Source: CAVQTK01 sp963716455
GTDB lineage: Bacteria; Pseudomonadota; Gammaproteobacteria; Coxiellales; Coxiellaceae
Assembly: GCA_963716455.1 (NCBI GenBank)
Contig: CAVQTK010000002.1
Span: forward strand, 1 to 64,000
DNA length: 64,000 bases
Direction of reading: 5' to 3'
The notes under the pieces were generated by a model, which did no database searches, was not told the origin of the DNA, and saw only the letters and a program-made list of their open reading frames with translations. The position numbers and the translations under genes are program-made. Below are positions 19,150-28,112 of the stretch, piece after piece; positions within the stretch are counted from its first letter, which is position 1; every line of letters starts with the position of its first letter.

Positions 19150-19169
19150 AACTAATATCCTCGCTCAAA

Positions 19170-22100
19170 CTACACTAATTCTGTAATGGTACGATTCATT
19201 TTTTCACCAATTAGTCGATCTACTCGTTTTGCAATATCAGCAATGGTAGGATCTGATAAGATGGAGTAAGCAGGGACTTCAACTGAAAACTGTTGCCGGA
19301 TTTTATTCACTATTTCCATAGTTAGGAGGGAGTTTCCTCCGATAGCTGCGAAATTTTGATTTATTCCAACTGAAATGTTAAAAAGATCTTCAATGATAGC
19401 TATAATTGCTTTTTCTGTTTTAGTGTTAGGTGCTACGGGTTCATTAATTGCCAAGGCATTAATTGCACAAGCTGAGCTGTGAAGTTTTTCTAATGCACGT
19501 CTGTCTATTTTCCCACTAGGTGTTAACGGTATGTTATCTATTAAATTAAATGCAGTTGGAATCATAAAGGAAGGTAAGGACTGCTCGAGATAATGTTGGA
19601 TCTGTGAGAATATATTTTTTTCTGCTGGATTAGACGGAACTATAAAAGCGGTTAAATACTTTTCTCCATGTTTCTCTGATTTTGCAATTACAACGCCTTC
19701 TTTTACGCCAGGACATTTAATAAGATGAGCTTCTATTTCTTGCAGCTCTATCCGATATCCGCGTATTTTAACCTGATCATCCATTCTACCAAGATAAGCG
19801 ATATTTCCATCTGGTAAATATTTAGCGAAATCTCCGGTTCGGTATAATCTTTCTTCAGGGTGTTTGCCCCAGGGATCCGGTATGAATCTTTCTCTCGTTA
19901 ACTCCTCTTTATTCAAATAGCTTTTGGCTAAACATACCCCACCAATTAAAATTTCACCAGCAACACCAATAGGGGCTATCTTATTATTGTTGTCTAAAAT
20001 CAGTACTTTTGTGTTAGAAATGGGACGGCCTATTGGTGGGGAAAATTCCCATTCAGAAACATCTGGAGGCATTTGATATGCTGTTGCAACATGTGTTTCT
20101 GCTGGCCCGTAATAATTTAGCAACTTACATGAAGGTAGTTTATTAAAAAATGATTTGATGGCAGGCGTTATTATTAATTGTTCTCCTGCAGTGATCACTT
20201 CTTTTAAGGTCAAGAAATATTCTTTTTCAATTTTGCTCTCTGCTAATTGTTTTAAAAAAAGCACGGGAAGCATTAATTGTTCAACGGAATATTTTTTTAT
20301 AATTTTGCTAAAATTTATTAAATCTAGGCGATCATTTTCTGAAATGAGTACGGAAGTGCCTCCAGAGCAAAAGGCTGAAAAAATCTCAAAAAAGCTCATA
20401 TCGAAGCTTAAGGAAGTGAACTGTAACACGTTTCGTTTTCCTTTTAAGTGCTCTCTTTGCCAACAGAGTAAATTAACCAGCGCACGATGGGGTAATACAA
20501 TCCCTTTCGGTTTGCTTGTAGAGCCTGATGTATAAATGACATAAGCAGCATCTATGTTGGATACATTTGAAAAAATATTTTCCTCTGGCATGGACAAAAG
20601 TAATTGATTCATCTCATCCAGGAAGATGACTTCCTTACCCTTAAACCCTAATTCTGTTGCAAGTTTTTTGTGAGTGAGAATTATTTCAGCCCCAGAATCC
20701 TCTAACATGAATTTCAATCGTTCTTTGGGATAGTCATGGGCAAGTGGAACATAAGTCCCACCCGCTTTCAATATGGCTAATAGTGCAATGATCATTTCTA
20801 TCGATCGTTCCATATAAATAGCAACTAATGTATTTTCTTTAACGCCTTTGGAGCGTAAATAATTCGCTAATCGATTAGCTTGGATGTTTAATTGTTGATA
20901 TGTTAATTGTTGATTCTGAAAAGTGATTGCTACGGCTTGAGGATGTTGACTTGCAATATCCTCAAACAATTGGTGAACACATTTATTATCATCAAAAATT
21001 GCATTGGTTGCATTTAATTTATTTATTATTTGCATTTCTGCTGCGGTTATTGATGTAGATAACGGAGTGGGGGAATCAAACTGGTCAGAAACGATTGGTG
21101 TAATTTTTAATAAGTCATCTAAAAAAATATCTTCCATTATTCGAACTTGCTCTATATCACCTATGTTATAGGCATAATCGTTTACTATTGATTTTAGCTG
21201 GCTAGGTGTAATTAAAGCCGATTCCCCTGGAGAGAATGCTAAAGTTTTTTGAATAACTTCATTGAATTTATTTCGAGCCCAATCGCGTGATCTTTTAAAG
21301 TTAGCAGAATAATGCTTCTGTAAACGATATTCCATTCCTGCTAATAAAAGTCCATAGGTGGTGATTTCTCCAGCTAGTGCCTGAAACCAATAATTCAACG
21401 AGAAAGGTTTAACAAAAAGTTCTTGTTTTTTTAATTGACAGTATTGATAGGTTTTTTCAATAGCCGATTTAATTTCATTAAAAAGTGTTTCCTGTCCTAA
21501 TATGTTACATAGAAAATTTTGCAAATTAGGATTCGGAGCAAGCATCCTAGAACCAATATACATGTTTAGTGCTTCAGTTGGACCTTCAAATATTCTAAAA
21601 GTGCGAGCATCACGAAATATTTGCGTAGCGATATTGGATTCTTCATATCCTCTGGCGCCTAATAATTGCACTAACATGTCGACAGCCCATCCCAAATATT
21701 CAGAGCCTAATATTTTAGCTACCACAAAAGCTTCTTCGGGGAGCGGACAATTATTTTCGTCCTGGTAGGAAGAAACCAATTGCACAAAATTTTCGATGGC
21801 CTCAATGGCAGCAGTTAATTCGCTTATTCTTACTAGGGTGACAGGATTTTCCAGTAACTTTCCAGTGGCTATAGTTCGTCTTTCTGCATAGCGATACATT
21901 AGCTGCGCACAACGTTTCATTGCACCAACATTGGCTGCTGCCAAGCAAAGACGAATATACATCATGTTATCTTGAGCGATTTCCATTCCTTGACCAACAC
22001 TACCTAGTAATTGTTCAGAATTTACTTTGATATCATCTAAATAAATAGTGTTTTTGGCGAAACCGCGTATTCCAACAGTTAAAGATTCAGGACCCATACG

Positions 22101-22685
22101 CAATCCTTGAGTTCCATTAGGAATAAGAAATCCACTCATGCCTAGCCAATTGTTTTGAGAGTCCAGTTGCTGCACATAAACTGCTATTAGGGTGGCCCAC
22201 GATCCCATTCCAACCCAACGTTTACTTCCTCTTATAATCCATCCGTCATGATTATTAGCTATGGCCATGGATTGCATTGCTCTGGGATTTGAGCCGGCTG
22301 TGGATTCTGTCATTGCGCCTGCGATTAGAATTCGACCGGCAGCTAATTGGGGAAGATATTGAGTTCGATAGCTTTCTGAAGCATATTTTTCTAGCGTATG
22401 TGCACCTTGGATACTTTCAATAACCACAAGTGCTAATGTTAAATCAATAGCTGCGATTTGTTGAATAACGGCAAGCATGTCGTAAGTTTTTAAACCTAGT
22501 CCGCCATACTTTTGCGAGACGTGCATACCAAAAAACTTTTGGTTCCCAAGATCTAAAAAGAGATGCGGAGGGAAGCAGCGTCTTTCATCAGCTAAATGCG
22601 AATCGATACGGGTGGAAGCATAGTCGCGTATCCATGCGATTAGCGCTTGGGCATTTCCTTGGGAATCAATTTTAGTGTGCATCAT
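19170..22685 (-). CDS. Acyl-CoA dehydrogenase-adenylation-carrier protein fusion (NRPS-like)
   Basis: A 1171-residue multidomain protein. Residues 1-385 are an acyl-CoA dehydrogenase with the flavin-binding MTESTAGSNPRAMQ and a catalytic-type glutamate in IFEGPTEALNMY (E367). Residues 385-560 are a helical extension. Residues 565-1065 are an NRPS adenylation domain (YTSGSTSKPKG, NYYGPAE, YRTGD, lysine K1059 in PSGKIDRR). Residues 1090-1160 are a carrier domain with the phosphopantetheine serine in GGNSLL (S1119). By eye against GrsA the pocket reads D-M-F-M-I-A-Y-V-A-K; I do not assign a substrate. No condensation or thioesterase domain is present. A reasonable model is activation of an amino acid, loading on the carrier, and oxidation by the dehydrogenase, as in PltF/PltL/PltE pyrrole formation where the parts are separate. 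The hybrid kinase gene follows. AGAGGAAA precedes the tandem ATG start. Confidence 0.92.
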   Translation of the reverse strand: MMHTKIDSQGNAQALIAWIRDYASTRIDSHLADERRCFPPHLFLDLGNQKFFGMHVSQKYGGLGLKTYDMLAVIQQIAAIDLTLALVVIESIQGAHTLEKYASESYRTQYLPQLAAGRILIAGAMTESTAGSNPRAMQSMAIANNHDGWIIRGSKRWVGMGSWATLIAVYVQQLDSQNNWLGMSGFLIPNGTQGLRMGPESLTVGIRGFAKNTIYLDDIKVNSEQLLGSVGQGMEIAQDNMMYIRLCLAAANVGAMKRCAQLMYRYAERRTIATGKLLENPVTLVRISELTAAIEAIENFVQLVSSYQDENNCPLPEEAFVVAKILGSEYLGWAVDMLVQLLGARGYEESNIATQIFRDARTFRIFEGPTEALNMYIGSRMLAPNPNLQNFLCNILGQETLFNEIKSAIEKTYQYCQLKKQELFVKPFSLNYWFQALAGEITTYGLLLAGMEYRLQKHYSANFKRSRDWARNKFNEVIQKTLAFSPGESALITPSQLKSIVNDYAYNIGDIEQVRIMEDIFLDDLLKITPIVSDQFDSPTPLSTSITAAEMQIINKLNATNAIFDDNKCVHQLFEDIASQHPQAVAITFQNQQLTYQQLNIQANRLANYLRSKGVKENTLVAIYMERSIEMIIALLAILKAGGTYVPLAHDYPKERLKFMLEDSGAEIILTHKKLATELGFKGKEVIFLDEMNQLLLSMPEENIFSNVSNIDAAYVIYTSGSTSKPKGIVLPHRALVNLLCWQREHLKGKRNVLQFTSLSFDMSFFEIFSAFCSGGTSVLISENDRLDLINFSKIIKKYSVEQLMLPVLFLKQLAESKIEKEYFLTLKEVITAGEQLIITPAIKSFFNKLPSCKLLNYYGPAETHVATAYQMPPDVSEWEFSPPIGRPISNTKVLILDNNNKIAPIGVAGEILIGGVCLAKSYLNKEELTRERFIPDPWGKHPEERLYRTGDFAKYLPDGNIAYLGRMDDQVKIRGYRIELQEIEAHLIKCPGVKEGVVIAKSEKHGEKYLTAFIVPSNPAEKNIFSQIQHYLEQSLPSFMIPTAFNLIDNIPLTPSGKIDRRALEKLHSSACAINALAINEPVAPNTKTEKAIIAIIEDLFNISVGINQNFAAIGGNSLLTMEIVNKIRQQFSVEVPAYSILSDPTIADIAKRVDRLIGEKMNRTITELV

Positions 22686-22743
22686 TTTCCTCTTATCTTA
22701 AATATATTTAAATAGCTTGATACATAAAGTATCAATGCATAAA

Positions 22744-22836
22744 TTATTCAAGGAAAGATCCTTCATTAGCTGCTTCTAATTTTTGACCTCCATGTCCCTG
22801 TCCTAGTCTTAGTATTAAAATGGTTTTCAAACGCAT
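22744..22836 (-). CDS. Possible 30-residue peptide or gene remnant
   Basis: An ATG at 22836 reads MRLKTILILRLGQGHGGQKL and on to a TAA at 22744. The frame stays open upstream to about 22920 with a hydrophobic stretch (IFLIGIKYLLSSSLIVDGIF) but no standard start there. It could be the C-terminal remnant of a membrane protein, or a short peptide upstream of the adenylation gene. No convincing ribosome binding site is seen. Low confidence. Confidence 0.2.
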   Translation of the reverse strand: MRLKTILILRLGQGHGGQKLEAANEGSFLE

Positions 22837-22936
22837 AAGCGCATAGAAAATTCCATCAACTATTAAAGAACTAGATAACAGATATTTTATTCCGATTAAA
22901 AATATTTATCATTGCTATAGGTAATTGAATATTACC

Positions 22937-23077
22937 ATTAGATTTCTGAAAACCTTCGTCTTTTGCTTCCATTGGTGTTGCTTTCTGCGGTGCTCATTTG
23001 CGCTCATGCAAATCCTGCTCCTCGAAATCAACACGCCTTGCATTAGACTAAAATACCAGATTTTGCAAAAAGTCTAT
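22937..23077. repeat. Palindromic MITE-like repeat, copy C (diverged)
   Basis: Related to copies A and D: it begins ATTAGATTTCTGAAAACC, has the core GCGGTGCTCATTTGCGCTCA and CTCCTCGAAATCAACACGCC, and ends in AAAAAGTCTAT, the inverted counterpart of the beginning. More diverged than the other copies. Confidence 0.7.
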
Positions 23078-23363
23078 TCTTTACATCCGCAATTCGGGGT
23101 AATTGCAGTAACAAAATATTAATGTTCGCAAAGAATTTATATATAGCACGATCATTATAGTCGTATACAAAAAAAGAATCAACTATACGTTTAACAATTC
23201 TATGGGTTTGCAAGCAGTCGTAATATTTGTAGCACAAAGATTTGGTCTGGCAGTGTTTCTAAAGCACACAAGTGGCCCGAAATGGTGAGCTGTTTTGGAT
23301 GATAGTGGGTTCTATGTTAGAGGGCTGAGCATGGCAAACGCATTGAAACTTTGACTGCATGAA
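23078..23363. other. Intergenic sequence without recognisable gene
   Basis: Lies between two palindromic repeats in the gap of 780 bp between the fusion gene and the secreted protein. Short open frames here partly run through repeat sequence and have no ribosome binding sites or recognisable similarity. I see no RNA gene. Confidence 0.5.
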
Positions 23364-23480
23364 AACGTTCAGTAATGAGACAAGGTTGAGCGAAAAATCG
23401 ACGAGAAAGCGGAGCATACACGTAGTATGTGAGCATTTTGAGGAGATTTTTCGTTCAAGATTGACTCGTTAATGAACGTT
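23364..23480. repeat. Long inverted repeat with a GCATAC...GTATG core
   Basis: Arms 23364-23399 (AACGTTCAGTAATGAGAC and on) and 23445-23480 (ending GACTCGTTAATGAACGTT) are imperfect inverted copies of each other. They enclose GCGGAGCATACACGTAGTAT, which itself can fold. A similar core (GCATACACAGGTAGTATG) lies at 51718-51735. It abuts the end of the 23469-24365 gene and overlaps its last codons. Confidence 0.7.
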
Positions 23481-24365
23481 ACCTGGTTCAATGCGATTGC
23501 CATGGAGGGCGGAGTTATTACCTCGTTTAGCAAGTATCAATTTTGCTTGAGTAAGACTAAGTTGGGCCAATGTTGCTTCTGCTGTGGCGCCGTAAGCTAT
23601 TTTTTCATCTTTTAATTTTGCTGTTTTTTGCGCAGCATAGATAAATACTAAAACGGGTTTTTCTAGTTCCTCACGAAGTTTATGATCTTCCATTTTAACT
23701 GCTGCAAGATAGGTTATTGCCAATGCCCATGCAGGGTAGTCAATACTCGATAAGCCTTTACTTATTGAGTTTTGTCCGGTAGCGGATTTAATTTGGTTGA
23801 TAGCATAAACATAAGTTAGTTTATCTTGTGCCTGAGCCGACGACTGTAAAATTAACACCCAAGCCCACAAGGCATCAGGTTTTTTTCTAATAGCCAATGC
23901 AGCACTTAGAAGGGTATTTTTGATTTTTTCATGTTCTTCTTTATCGGATCCTGCCAAGTACCCCCATCCCCAAGCAGCAAAAGCATCTTTTGGAGTAACA
24001 TTATTATGTAAAAGTTGTTCTAACCGGCGTTTTATTACTCTAGTTGTTTTTTTATCATTCATGCTCGTAGAAGCTAAAAGAACACGCCCTAAGAGCCATG
24101 CTTTATAAGTATTTGATTGAGATGATTTTGGTAAATGATTAAGTGCAGTTTGCATTTCTGGTAAGACTTTATGATAAAGTTCTCTATCACCTTGTTGTGC
24201 ACTTGCTAAAAGTACTATGCTTAAACGGTATTCGTCTTTGTTGGCAGCCGTGTATAAAAATTTTATGTTTGACTCTATTGCAGAAGAATTCATAACGCTG
24301 GTATCCGCCAAAACTGGAGGTATGGCAATAAATAATAAAAAGATTAATTTAATTAGAGAAAACAT
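23469..24365 (-). CDS. Secreted protein of unknown function
   Basis: 298 residues with a clear signal peptide (MFSLIKLIFLLFIAIPPVLA, probable cleavage after VLA). The mature part is almost entirely helical and rich in alanine and lysine, with repeated helix pairs (for example AFAAWGWGYLAG, DALWAWVLILQSSAQ, YPAWALAITYLAAVK) that look like TPR- or Sel1-like solenoid repeats without a clean consensus. I do not recognise the family. The last ten or so residues (HGNRIEPGNVH) are encoded by sequence that recurs at 34453-34472, so the natural C-terminus may have been replaced by repeat DNA. Divergent from prfB. Confidence 0.75.
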   Translation of the reverse strand: MFSLIKLIFLLFIAIPPVLADTSVMNSSAIESNIKFLYTAANKDEYRLSIVLLASAQQGDRELYHKVLPEMQTALNHLPKSSQSNTYKAWLLGRVLLASTSMNDKKTTRVIKRRLEQLLHNNVTPKDAFAAWGWGYLAGSDKEEHEKIKNTLLSAALAIRKKPDALWAWVLILQSSAQAQDKLTYVYAINQIKSATGQNSISKGLSSIDYPAWALAITYLAAVKMEDHKLREELEKPVLVFIYAAQKTAKLKDEKIAYGATAEATLAQLSLTQAKLILAKRGNNSALHGNRIEPGNVH

Positions 24366-24448
24366 ATGATTTATGGCCGTTTGTTGTTCATTATTAACTG
24401 AATTGCTATTATAATCTATAATAATGGTTTATTAACTAGAGAAAATAT

Positions 24449-25547
24449 ATGTTAGAAACTAACCCCCTATTTGAAGCTTTAACGGATTTAGAAATTCGCA
24501 CGCAATCCTTACGGGGGTATCTTTGACTATGAGAAAAAATTTCAGCGTTTGCGCAAAGTGCAAATGGAGCTAGAAGATCCAAATATCTGGCAAGATCCAA
24601 CCCAAGCCCAAGAATTAGGTCGTGAACGTGCCCAACTTGAGCACGTGGTGCAACTTTGTGATCAACTGAGTAAATCTTTGCAAGAAACACGTGATTTGTT
24701 GGAATTGGTTAAAGCTGAGGGAGATGAAGAGTCGCTACAAACAGTTGCTGATGACGTAGAAAAGCTGTGTACTCAAATTGAAAAGTTAGAGTTCCAGCGT
24801 ATGTTTTCTAACCCCATGGATCCCAATAATACCTATCTGGAAATAAATTCCGGTTCAGGAGGAACTGAAGCCCAAGATTGGGCTGAAATGTTATTGCGCA
24901 TGTATTTACGCTGGTGCGATCAACATGAATTTAAAACCACTATTGTTGAGCTTTCCCCTGGAGAAGTTGCTGGAATTAAAAGCGCGACAATCCATGTGGA
25001 AGGGGAATACGCTTTTGGTTGGTTACGTACAGAAGCGGGAGTGCATCGTTTAGTACGAAAATCTCCATTTGATTCGGGTAATCGGCGACATACTTCTTTT
25101 GCTTCAGTTTTTGCTTCACCTGAAATTTCTGAAGAAATTGAGATAGAAGTCAATCCTGCAGATATTCGTACCGACACTTACCGAGCTAGTGGAGCAGGTG
25201 GGCAACATGTTAACAAAACGGATTCAGCGGTCCGCTTGACTCATTTACCTAGCGGAATTGTTGTGCAATGTCAAAGCGATCGTTCTCAACATAAAAATCG
25301 TTCTCAAGCTATGAAGCAATTGAAGGCTAAATTGTATGAGATGGAACAACAAAAGAAAAAAGCCGAGTTGCAAGCTTTAGAAGAAGGAAAATCTGCAATT
25401 AGTTGGGGTAGCCAAATACGTTCTTATGTTTTAGATGCCGCTCGTATTAAAGATTTACGCACTAAAGTGGAAACTTCGAATACTCAAGCGGTGTTGGATG
25501 GTGATTTAGATCAATTTATTATAGCGAGTTTGAAAGAAGGTGTGTAA
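24449..25547 (+). CDS. prfB: Peptide chain release factor 2 (programmed +1 frameshift)
   Basis: RF2 releases peptides at UGA and UAA. The gene starts at ATG 24449 (MLETNPLFEALTDLEIRTQS), and an in-frame TGA stops the zero frame at 24524-24526. After a +1 shift at CTTTGAC the second frame continues DYEKKFQRLRKV and on to 25547, so the coding sequence is 24449-24523 joined to 24525-25547. The protein of about 365 residues has the SPF tripeptide of RF2 in RKSPFDSGNRRHTSFAS and the GGQ catalytic motif in ASGAGGQHVNKTDSAVR. Followed 33 bp later by lysS, the usual prfB-lysS pairing. Confidence 0.97.
24505..24527 (+). promoter_or_regulatory. prfB: prfB programmed frameshift site
   Basis: The zero-frame stop is embedded in CTTTGAC, preceded by a Shine-Dalgarno-like ACGGGGGTAT a few bases upstream. 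This is the standard autoregulatory arrangement: low RF2 slows termination at UGA and favours the +1 shift that makes more RF2. Unlike the other frame changes in this window, this one is expected biology. Confidence 0.95.
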
Positions 25548-25580
25548 AATTTATAATTTTTAGACCAAGTTGAGAAAAAA

Positions 25581-27071
25581 GTGATTGTAGAAGAATCTAA
25601 TGAACAAATATTGCTACGCAAGGCCAAGCTACAAACTTTGCGGAAAAAAGGACCTGCTTATCCTAATAAGTTCACGCGCAATTCGTTAGCCAAGGAGATA
25701 CTACAACGATTTGTGAACTGGGATGATGAAGCTTTAGCTATACAAACTGAACAAATTCTTTTAGCCGGTCGAATGATGACTCGACGTCTAATGGGCAAGG
25801 CAAGTTTTGTCCATTTACAAGATATGTCGGGTCGTATACAGCTTTATATTGCCCGAGATAATTTGGCAGAAGGGGTTTATGCTGATTTTAAAACGTGGGA
25901 TTTGGGGGATATTATCGGTGCAAGTGGCGTAGTGTTTAGAACGCAAACGGGTGAACTATCAATTAAGGTTAATAGTTTATACCTGTTGTCAAAAGCATTA
26001 CGTCCTTTGCCCGATAAATTTCATGGTTTAGCCAATCAAGAGCAGCGTTCGCGTCAACGCTATTTAGATTTGTTGGTTAATGAAGATTCAAGACATATCT
26101 TTCAAGTTCGATCACGAGTAGTGGCTGAGTTGCGTCAATTTTTAGACAGTCATGGTTTTATTGAGGTGGAAACCCCAATGATGCAGCCACAACCAGGAGG
26201 TGCGACTGCAAAGCCATTCAAAACTCATCACAATGCAATGGATATGGAATTGTTTTTACGCATTGCTCCAGAATTATATTTAAAACGTTTAGTGGTAGGT
26301 GGTTTTGAAAAGGTGTACGAAATTAACCGTAATTTTCGTAATGAAGGAATTTCCACTCGCCATAATCCCGAATTTACCATGTTGGAATTTTATCAAGCTT
26401 ACTGGGATTATCATGCGATGATGGAGTTTACTGAAACTATGTTGCGACACTTGGCCAGCAAGATTTTGGGTTCATTAAAACTTTCCTATCAAGGGATGTC
26501 AATTGATCTAAGTCAGCGTTTTCAACGCTTGACGCTTAAGGAAGCCATTTTGCAATATTGTCCAGAAATTACTGCAACACAGTTGGAAGATATCAATGAG
26601 GCGCGTGAGATTGCACGTCGTTACAATTCTGCTGTTCCTGATAGTGCTGGGTTAGGTAAAATTCAAAGTGAATTGTTTGAAACGTTAGTGGAAGAAAAAC
26701 TTATCCAACCTACTTTTATTACAGAATATCCAACAGAGGTTTCTCCATTGGCGCGAGCGAATGACCTTAATCCATTTGTTACTGACCGTTTTGAACTTTA
26801 TATTGCGGGACGAGAATTAGCTAATGGATTTTCTGAGTTAAACGACCCTGAAGATCAAGCTCGTCGTTTTCAGCAGCAAGCACAAGCACGCAAAGAAGGT
26901 GATGAAGAGGCGATGAGTTACGATGCAGATTATATTTTAGCTTTGGAGTATGGTTTACCTCCTACCGCGGGTGAAGGTGTTGGTATTGATCGACTGGTAA
27001 TGTTATTTACAGATTGTGCTTCTATACGTGAGGTTATTTTATTTCCATTATTGCGTCAAAAAGAAGCCTAA
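25581..27071 (+). CDS. lysS: Lysyl-tRNA synthetase, class II
   Basis: LysS charges tRNA-Lys. The 496-residue protein, starting at a GTG (25581), has an N-terminal OB-fold anticodon-binding domain (ILLAGRMMTRRLMGKASFVHLQD) and a class II catalytic core. The core shows motif 1 around FIEVETPMMQPQPGGATAKPF, motif 2 FRNEGISTRHNPEFTMLEFY and motif 3 LALEYGLPPTAGEGVGIDRL. Length is close to the E. coli enzyme (505). Downstream of prfB as in E. coli. Confidence 0.97.
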   Translation: MIVEESNEQILLRKAKLQTLRKKGPAYPNKFTRNSLAKEILQRFVNWDDEALAIQTEQILLAGRMMTRRLMGKASFVHLQDMSGRIQLYIARDNLAEGVYADFKTWDLGDIIGASGVVFRTQTGELSIKVNSLYLLSKALRPLPDKFHGLANQEQRSRQRYLDLLVNEDSRHIFQVRSRVVAELRQFLDSHGFIEVETPMMQPQPGGATAKPFKTHHNAMDMELFLRIAPELYLKRLVVGGFEKVYEINRNFRNEGISTRHNPEFTMLEFYQAYWDYHAMMEFTETMLRHLASKILGSLKLSYQGMSIDLSQRFQRLTLKEAILQYCPEITATQLEDINEAREIARRYNSAVPDSAGLGKIQSELFETLVEEKLIQPTFITEYPTEVSPLARANDLNPFVTDRFELYIAGRELANGFSELNDPEDQARRFQQQAQARKEGDEEAMSYDADYILALEYGLPPTAGEGVGIDRLVMLFTDCASIREVILFPLLRQKEA

Positions 27072-27077
27072 AGTATT

Positions 27078-28043
27078 TTAGGCAACTTGTATTAATCGGA
27101 TCTGTTGTGCTGGTGGATAAACCAACTCATGAGAGGTGGCATGATTTTGGATAACAGCTAATACTCGATAGCCTTGCTCAGGATCTAGGCTTACAGCGGT
27201 TATATGCCCTACGGTTTCGCCTCGCATGTTCTTTAGAATATCACCAATAATTGGTTTTTTCTCAGATAGACAATGTAATTCATAAATATGACGCTTAAGT
27301 TGACCTAAATATTGGGTTCTGGAGACCACTTCCTGTCCAAGATAGCAACCCTTGGTAAAGCTCACTCCCCCCAGCCTCTCTAAATTAATCATTTGAGGTA
27401 AAAATAGACCACTAGTAGCTGGTTGTAAGTAAACGAACTTAAATAAAATCATTAAAAATTGGCGTATTTCATCGTTTACAAAAGTTGCAATTTTGGTTAA
27501 TTTTTGACATACTGTCAACAAATTTTCTATTGGTCCTACTACCCAAAAGAGACGATGCGCAGGTTGTGTTACTGAGGCAATAGCACCTTGAGCTAACTGA
27601 TGAATGGAGGAATCCATTAGACAGGTAAGCTCTAAGCTTGAGTAATTCAAGAAAACCCAGTCCGTTTTTTGGGTAAGTTCAACCTTGGAAAAAGTGGCAT
27701 ATTTTTTGAGATGATCCAAAATTAGAGTCAGCATAGTGCTCGGTAGTAGAAGGTAATAATTTCCCTCTGCAGACCATACCCAAAAGTTGGCTAGCATACG
27801 CCCTTTATGATCACAACAAGCACCTAGTTGCATTTGACCAGGAATGCAGGTGCGGATGTCACAGGTAAGTTGTCCTTGGAGAAAGGTGGATGCTTGAGCG
27901 CCACTTACTTGAATGATGCTTAAGTCTTCTATTAAGGATAAACATGTCCCATTTAATGCTGCATGCCATTGAACTTGGCAATTATTTTCGGAAGAAAAAT
28001 GTTGACGTAATTGTTGCGACAATGATGAATAACTGGAATTCAT
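27078..28043 (-). CDS. ygfZ: Folate-binding protein YgfZ
   Basis: YgfZ is a GcvT-like tetrahydrofolate-binding protein needed for maintenance of certain iron-sulfur enzymes. The 321-residue protein carries the signature KGCYLGQEVVSRTQYLGQ late in the sequence and the N-terminal VSGAQASTFLQGQLTCDI and CCDHKGRMLANFWVW stretches typical of the family. Length matches E. coli (326). Convergent with lysS (6 bp apart), divergent from the MFS gene. Confidence 0.92.
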   Translation of the reverse strand: MNSSYSSLSQQLRQHFSSENNCQVQWHAALNGTCLSLIEDLSIIQVSGAQASTFLQGQLTCDIRTCIPGQMQLGACCDHKGRMLANFWVWSAEGNYYLLLPSTMLTLILDHLKKYATFSKVELTQKTDWVFLNYSSLELTCLMDSSIHQLAQGAIASVTQPAHRLFWVVGPIENLLTVCQKLTKIATFVNDEIRQFLMILFKFVYLQPATSGLFLPQMINLERLGGVSFTKGCYLGQEVVSRTQYLGQLKRHIYELHCLSEKKPIIGDILKNMRGETVGHITAVSLDPEQGYRVLAVIQNHATSHELVYPPAQQIRLIQVA

Positions 28044-28112
28044 GGTGTAGTTTACTGTAATATTTTATATGCGACAACTTAAAAAAGTACTTTCCCCCAC
28101 AAATTTGGTTTT

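Noticed and set aside
23043..23237. Minus-strand frame of 64 codons
   Set aside because: Begins in featureless DNA and ends in the palindromic repeat; no ribosome binding site or family.
24524..24526. In-frame stop in prfB as a sequence error
   Set aside because: CTTTGAC with a Shine-Dalgarno-like element upstream is the programmed frameshift of RF2, not an error.
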